Shown one piece after another: positions 60,576 to 64,000 of a stretch of 64,000 nt of DNA (positions are counted from its first letter, which is position 1; every line of letters begins with the position of its first letter). The DNA is from JBIQKZ01 sp044464765 (GTDB taxonomy: Bacteria; Pseudomonadota; Gammaproteobacteria; Burkholderiales; Burkholderiaceae_B), in contig JBIQKZ010000001.1 of NCBI GenBank assembly GCA_044464765.1, forward strand, positions 124,001 through 188,000, in the 5' to 3' direction. Under the pieces are notes generated by a model that saw only the letters and a list, made by a program, of their open reading frames with translations, searched no databases and was not told the DNA's origin. The translations under genes and the position numbers were made by a program.

Positions 60576-61073
60576 ATGAGCGTCATCCCCGAGATTCACA
60601 CCGACGCTGCGGCGATCAATGGCAAAGGTCGTTCGGTACAGGTCGTGCCCGTCGACTTCAAGGTCCTGGACCTGCTGTCGCATTTGCTGCGGCGGGCGCA
60701 TTTCCATGCGGAAGCGGAATTTGTCCAGGCCTACGATGGCCTGGACGCGACGTCGCGCCAACTGGCCCTGTTGTTTGCCATCAATCAGGCGCCGGGCTCC
60801 AGCCAGACAGAACTGGCCGATGTAATCGGCATCGATGTGAACACACTGAGCGACCTGGCTAAACGCAGTGAGCGCAAGGGGCTGCTGCGCCGCTTGCGTT
60901 CGGCAGGCGATCAGCGGGCTTTTGGGCTCTACCTTACCGAGGCGGGGTGCCAACTGGTGGCTCGGGCGGCAGCGATAACGCCGGCGTATCAGAAGCAGTT
61001 GGCCGACAAGCTGTCGGCCAAAGAGGCCGCACAGCTTGTGGCGCTTTTGTACAAGATGCTGGGTTTGCGCTAG
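60576..61073 (+). CDS. MarR-family transcriptional regulator
   Basis: A 165-residue winged-helix regulator. SQTELADVIGIDVNTLSDLA is the recognition region and GLLRRLRSAGDQRAFGLYLT the wing. It is the last gene of the kynureninase operon, with no gap after kynU, and is the natural candidate to bind the AATACGTATT palindrome in the operon's promoter, possibly with kynurenine or anthranilate as effector. Effector and site are inferred. Confidence 0.87.
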   Translation: MSVIPEIHTDAAAINGKGRSVQVVPVDFKVLDLLSHLLRRAHFHAEAEFVQAYDGLDATSRQLALLFAINQAPGSSQTELADVIGIDVNTLSDLAKRSERKGLLRRLRSAGDQRAFGLYLTEAGCQLVARAAAITPAYQKQLADKLSAKEAAQLVALLYKMLGLR

Positions 61074-61085
61074 CGCACCCCGCTT

Positions 61086-62570
61086 TTACGCTTCGGCCTG
61101 TTTGGCGGCGTCGACGGCGCCCGATGTATCGTGGGGCGCGCCGTTGTAGAACAGATTAAGCAGTACCGCGGTGATCGACGTCAGCAGAATACCCGATTCG
61201 ATCAGGGGGTGGATCGCGTGCGGCATCCATTGGCGGAAGTTCGGCGCCACCAGGGGAATCATGCCGACGCCGATGGAAACGGCGACAATCATGGCGTTGT
61301 GGCGATTATTGCGGAAATCGACGGCAGCCAGAATGCGTATGCCGGTGGCGATCACCATGCCGAACATCACGACGCCTGCGCCGCCCAGCACCACCGTGGG
61401 CAGCGATTCGACCAGGGCGGCCAGCTTGGGAAGAATGCCCAGGATGATCAGGATGATGCCGCCCGCCACGCATACAAAGCGGCTGCGCACGCCGGTCACC
61501 GCAACCAGCCCGACGTTCTGCGAGAAGCTGGTGTAGGGGAAGGTATTGAAAATACCGCCGATCAGGGTGCCCAGGCCATCGGTGCGCAGGCCGCGCGCCA
61601 GGTCGGGCTGCTCGATTCTCTTGCCCGTCATGTCGGACAACGCCAGGAACATGCCGGTGGATTCGATCATGACCACAATCATCACGAGTGTCATGGTCAG
61701 GATCAGGATGGGGTCGAACATGGGCATGCCGAAGTGAAACGGCAACACGATGTCGAACCAGTGCGCCTTACCCACTTTTTCGAAGGTCATCAGGCCCAGG
61801 AAGGTTGCCACGACGGCGCCGATGATAATGCCCAGCAGTACCGCGATATTGGCAAAAAACCCCTTGGCGAATTTCGAAATAAGCAGGATGGACAGTAGCA
61901 CCAGCCCCGCGATGCCCACCCCGGTAAGGTTGGCGTAGCGGGGGTTGAGCACCGTGGGCGTCAGCGATACGCCTTCCGGAGCCGGCGGTAAGGCAGAACC
62001 CGGAGCAGCCGATATCGACAGTACATTGGCCAGCCATTGCGCATGTTCAGGGTTGATGATCTTGGGGGCGGTGGGGCCGAATGGATTGCCAAAAATCCAG
62101 TTGATGCCCACGCGCATCAGGCTGATGCCGATAATGGCGATAATGGTGCCGGTAACCAGTGGCGGGAAAAAGCGCAGCATGCGGCTGACAAACGGGGCGA
62201 TGATGATGGATATGATGCCCGCGCCGATAATCGAGCCAAACAATAACTGGGCGCCCGAATGCCCGGGGTTGCTGTTTGCGATGGCCACCATGGGCCCCAC
62301 GGCCGCAAAGGTCACCCCCATCATCACGGGCAGGCGGATGCCAAACCATTGGGTGGCTCCCCAGGACTGAATCAGGGTGACGATGCCGCACACGAAAAGG
62401 TCGGCCGAAATCAGCAGGGCGACTTCTTCTGGGCTAAGCGCCAGCGCGCGGCCCACGATAAGCGGTACGGCGACAGCGCCCGCATACATCACCAAGACAT
62501 GCTGCAAGCCCAGGACGGCCAGCTTGCCGTTGGGTAGTCGTTCGTCGACGGGTGGAACGGACGTTGCCAT
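61086..62570 (-). CDS. Nucleobase:cation symporter-2 (xanthine/uracil permease family)
   Basis: A 494-residue inner-membrane permease with about 12-14 helices. The NAT signature QNVGLVAVTG is intact, and the early block LPVMMGVTFAAVGPMVAIA fits purine transporters of the xanthine/urate branch. Length agrees with the family. It is transcribed alone from a promoter at 62672-62700 and converges with the MarR gene. The substrate is probably xanthine, urate or a related purine. Confidence 0.92.
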   Translation of the reverse strand: MATSVPPVDERLPNGKLAVLGLQHVLVMYAGAVAVPLIVGRALALSPEEVALLISADLFVCGIVTLIQSWGATQWFGIRLPVMMGVTFAAVGPMVAIANSNPGHSGAQLLFGSIIGAGIISIIIAPFVSRMLRFFPPLVTGTIIAIIGISLMRVGINWIFGNPFGPTAPKIINPEHAQWLANVLSISAAPGSALPPAPEGVSLTPTVLNPRYANLTGVGIAGLVLLSILLISKFAKGFFANIAVLLGIIIGAVVATFLGLMTFEKVGKAHWFDIVLPFHFGMPMFDPILILTMTLVMIVVMIESTGMFLALSDMTGKRIEQPDLARGLRTDGLGTLIGGIFNTFPYTSFSQNVGLVAVTGVRSRFVCVAGGIILIILGILPKLAALVESLPTVVLGGAGVVMFGMVIATGIRILAAVDFRNNRHNAMIVAVSIGVGMIPLVAPNFRQWMPHAIHPLIESGILLTSITAVLLNLFYNGAPHDTSGAVDAAKQAEA

Positions 62571-62671
62571 GCGTGTTCTCCAAAATATAACCGGTACACT
62601 CTATAGATAGTTTTCGGCAGCGCCTATCGCGGAAAACCCGGGATTTGTCATTTTTTGTTTAAAAATAACGG

Positions 62672-62700
62672 TGTATACACTTGGTTTAAATGTAAAACAA
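62672..62700 (-). promoter_or_regulatory. Promoter with palindrome for the nucleobase permease
   Basis: On the minus strand TTGTTT (62700-62695) and TATACA (62677-62672) are 17 nt apart. The perfect palindrome GTGTATACAC (62671-62680) covers the -10 box, suggesting repression by a dimeric regulator. GGAGAA lies just upstream of the ATG at 62570. Confidence 0.5.
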
Positions 62701-62794
62701 AAGAATGCGTGCCGAGCGTCGCCGATTGGCTTCATGGTGTGCGTCCATGCTGGGTAAGCACGGGGGCTGTGGTAGGGGGTAAATAGGGACTAAA

Positions 62795-63880
62795 ATGCCG
62801 CTCATGAAAATCATGATCACCGGCGGCGCCGGTTTTATTGGCTCTGCCCTGGTGCGTCACATTATCGGGCACACCCGGGACGAAGTCGTCAATGTCGACA
62901 AGCTGACCTACGCCGGAAATCTGGAATCGCTTGCCGATGTCGCCAACAGCCCGCGTTACGCTTTCGAACAGGTGGATATCTGCAACCGCGCCGAGCTGGA
63001 CCGTGTGTTTGCCCAGCACCAGCCCCAGGCGGTGATGCATCTGGCTGCGGAATCCCATGTCGATCGCTCCATCGACGGCCCCGCCGCGTTTATCGAGACC
63101 AATATTGTTGGAACCTATACGCTGCTGGAAGCTGCCAGACAGTATTGGCAGGGTCTTGACGAGGCCCGACGCCAGAGCTTTCGTTTTCACCACATTTCCA
63201 CCGATGAAGTGTTTGGCGACTTGCCGGATGCGCGCTCGCTGTTCACGGAAACCACTGCCTATGCGCCCAGCTCGCCATATTCCGCCAGCAAGGCAAGTTC
63301 GGATCACCTGGTGCGTGCTTGGCGCCGCACCTATGGTTTGCCCACCTTGATCACCAATTGTTCCAACAACTATGGGCCGTATCACTTCCCGGAAAAACTC
63401 ATTCCGCTGGTCATCCTGAACGCACTCGAAGGCAAAGCATTGCCGGTGTACGGCAAAGGCAACCAAGTGCGCGACTGGCTATACGTGGAAGACCACGCGC
63501 GTGCGCTGCATTTGGTGGCGCGCCAGGGGCGGACTGGCGAAACCTATAACATCGGCGGCCATAACGAAAAGCAGAACATCCATGTGGTGCACACGATTTG
63601 CGACGTGCTGGACGAGTTGCATCCCCAGAGCCGACCTATGGGCTCGGATGGTCAACCGGTGTCGCATCGATCATTGATTACCCATGTGGCCGACCGCCCC
63701 GGCCACGACCTGCGCTACGCTATCGATGCCTCGAAGATCCAGCGCGAACTGGGCTGGACGCCCCAGGAAACCTTTGAAAGCGGCCTCCGCAAAACGGTGC
63801 AATGGTATTTGTCCAACCTTGATTGGTGCCGCCATGTGCAAGACGGGAGCTACCAACGGGAAAGGTTGGGGGCGGGCTGA
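62795..63880 (+). CDS. rfbB: dTDP-glucose 4,6-dehydratase
   Basis: A 361-residue extended SDR enzyme, the second step of dTDP-L-rhamnose synthesis. ITGGAGFIGSALV binds NAD, HLAAESHVDRSIDGP and HISTDEVFGDL (Thr-Asp-Glu) form the active site, YSASKASSDHLVRAW is the YxxxK and NNYGPYHFPEKLIPL the substrate loop. The ATG at 62795 has AGGGA 5 nt upstream; the ATG at 62804 is the start used by shorter homologues. It is separated from rfbCD by about 7 kb. Confidence 0.95.
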   Translation: MPLMKIMITGGAGFIGSALVRHIIGHTRDEVVNVDKLTYAGNLESLADVANSPRYAFEQVDICNRAELDRVFAQHQPQAVMHLAAESHVDRSIDGPAAFIETNIVGTYTLLEAARQYWQGLDEARRQSFRFHHISTDEVFGDLPDARSLFTETTAYAPSSPYSASKASSDHLVRAWRRTYGLPTLITNCSNNYGPYHFPEKLIPLVILNALEGKALPVYGKGNQVRDWLYVEDHARALHLVARQGRTGETYNIGGHNEKQNIHVVHTICDVLDELHPQSRPMGSDGQPVSHRSLITHVADRPGHDLRYAIDASKIQRELGWTPQETFESGLRKTVQWYLSNLDWCRHVQDGSYQRERLGAG

Positions 63881-63882
63881 CT

Positions 63883-64000
63883 CTAGCCCCCCCGCAACTG
63901 CTCCACCCAATAAGCGGTCGACGCGTCGCGTTCTTTGGTACGACCCACAGGGGCCTTGCCGGCCAGTTCGTCGGTAATCCCCTTGGCCAATACCTTGCCG
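63883..64000 (-). CDS. pgi: Glucose-6-phosphate isomerase, C-terminal fragment (rest beyond window)
   Basis: The minus strand encodes the last ~39 residues of a protein: GKVLAKGITDELAGKAPVGR, then the run ending STAYWVEQLRGG and TAG at 63885-63883. G-K-V-L-A matches the V-E-L-G-K-x-L-A helix near the end of glucose-6-phosphate isomerases, and D-A-S-T resembles the H-D-x-S-T block that follows. Its convergent position beside a dTDP-sugar gene fits sugar-phosphate metabolism. With only the tail visible, the call is moderate. Confidence 0.6.
   Translation of the reverse strand, partial: GKVLAKGITDELAGKAPVGRTKERDASTAYWVEQLRGG

Noticed and set aside
1..64000. CRISPR arrays, tRNA/rRNA genes, insertion sequences or prophage
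   Set aside because: I saw no regularly spaced repeats, tRNA cloverleaf sequences, transposase, integrase or phage structural genes on either strand.

Overview
The window is a dense, GC-rich bacterial chromosome segment with many overlapping stop/start codons. It looks like a betaproteobacterium of the Burkholderiales, most likely Alcaligenaceae (the Bordetella/Achromobacter/Pusillimonas group). The grounds are a tandem cphA'-cphA cyanophycin locus with DUF1854 and ABC-exporter partners, a single-domain UbiA, an aspS of apparently non-discriminating type, a clsB-type cardiolipin synthase, and many solute-binding-protein transporters (SsuA/NMT1-type ABC and TRAP). I saw no rRNA, tRNA, insertion sequence, prophage or CRISPR array. 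All assignments come from reading the sequence and recalling protein families; no database search was run.

Layout. 1-2207 (minus): the end of a catabolic operon with a partial ABC ATPase, a NicX-like 2,5-dihydroxypyridine dioxygenase relative and a formamidase-like alpha/beta hydrolase. 2340-3905: a beta-hydroxyacid dehydrogenase and a LuxR-type regulator. 4070-12969: a cyanophycin region with a transglutaminase-like gene of the Bacillus Tgl type, DUF1854, an ABC exporter with an extra N-terminal domain, a truncated CphA' and full-length CphA. 13096-13926: an exported methyltransferase-like protein. 14000-27801: a large catabolic cluster with a flavin monooxygenase, a C-C hydrolase of the nicotine-pathway family, a LigAB-type extradiol dioxygenase, an enol-lactonase-like hydrolase, a three-subunit molybdenum hydroxylase, its own SsuA-type ABC importer, an AraC regulator and the XdhC maturation factor. 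27874-30731 (minus): a TRAP transporter.

31115-44327 is mostly core functions: a small membrane protein plus a VanX/DdpX-type D-Ala-D-Ala dipeptidase, a putative Na+/H+ antiporter, UbiA, a PLP aminotransferase, FmdB, DUF502, AspS, an EEP-family phosphatase/nuclease, ClsB, and a beta-oxidation pair. 44498-51623 is a second accessory cluster: opine-dehydrogenase-family protein, 3-hydroxyacyl-CoA-dehydrogenase-family protein, ABC importer, MarR regulator and type I asparaginase. 51620-54043 (minus) is a four-gene operon linking an exported small protein, a cupredoxin, GTP cyclohydrolase I and an ECF sigma factor. 54216-63880 carries rfbC, rfbD and rfbB for dTDP-rhamnose, but rfbCD are separated from rfbB by a tryptophan/kynurenine-like island (ABC importer, aspartate-dehydrogenase-like protein, kynureninase, MarR) and a nucleobase permease. 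The window closes with the C-terminal end of a probable pgi.

How the genes work together. The 14-28 kb cluster reads as a self-contained route for an unidentified hydroxylated aromatic or N-heteroaromatic compound: ABC uptake, molybdenum hydroxylation, side-chain removal, flavin hydroxylation, extradiol ring cleavage and ring-product hydrolysis, under AraC control. With the NicX-like operon at the left edge, the window may encode two separate pyridine-type ring-opening systems. The cyanophycin locus adds a nitrogen-reserve function, and its transglutaminase-like neighbour is the least expected element.
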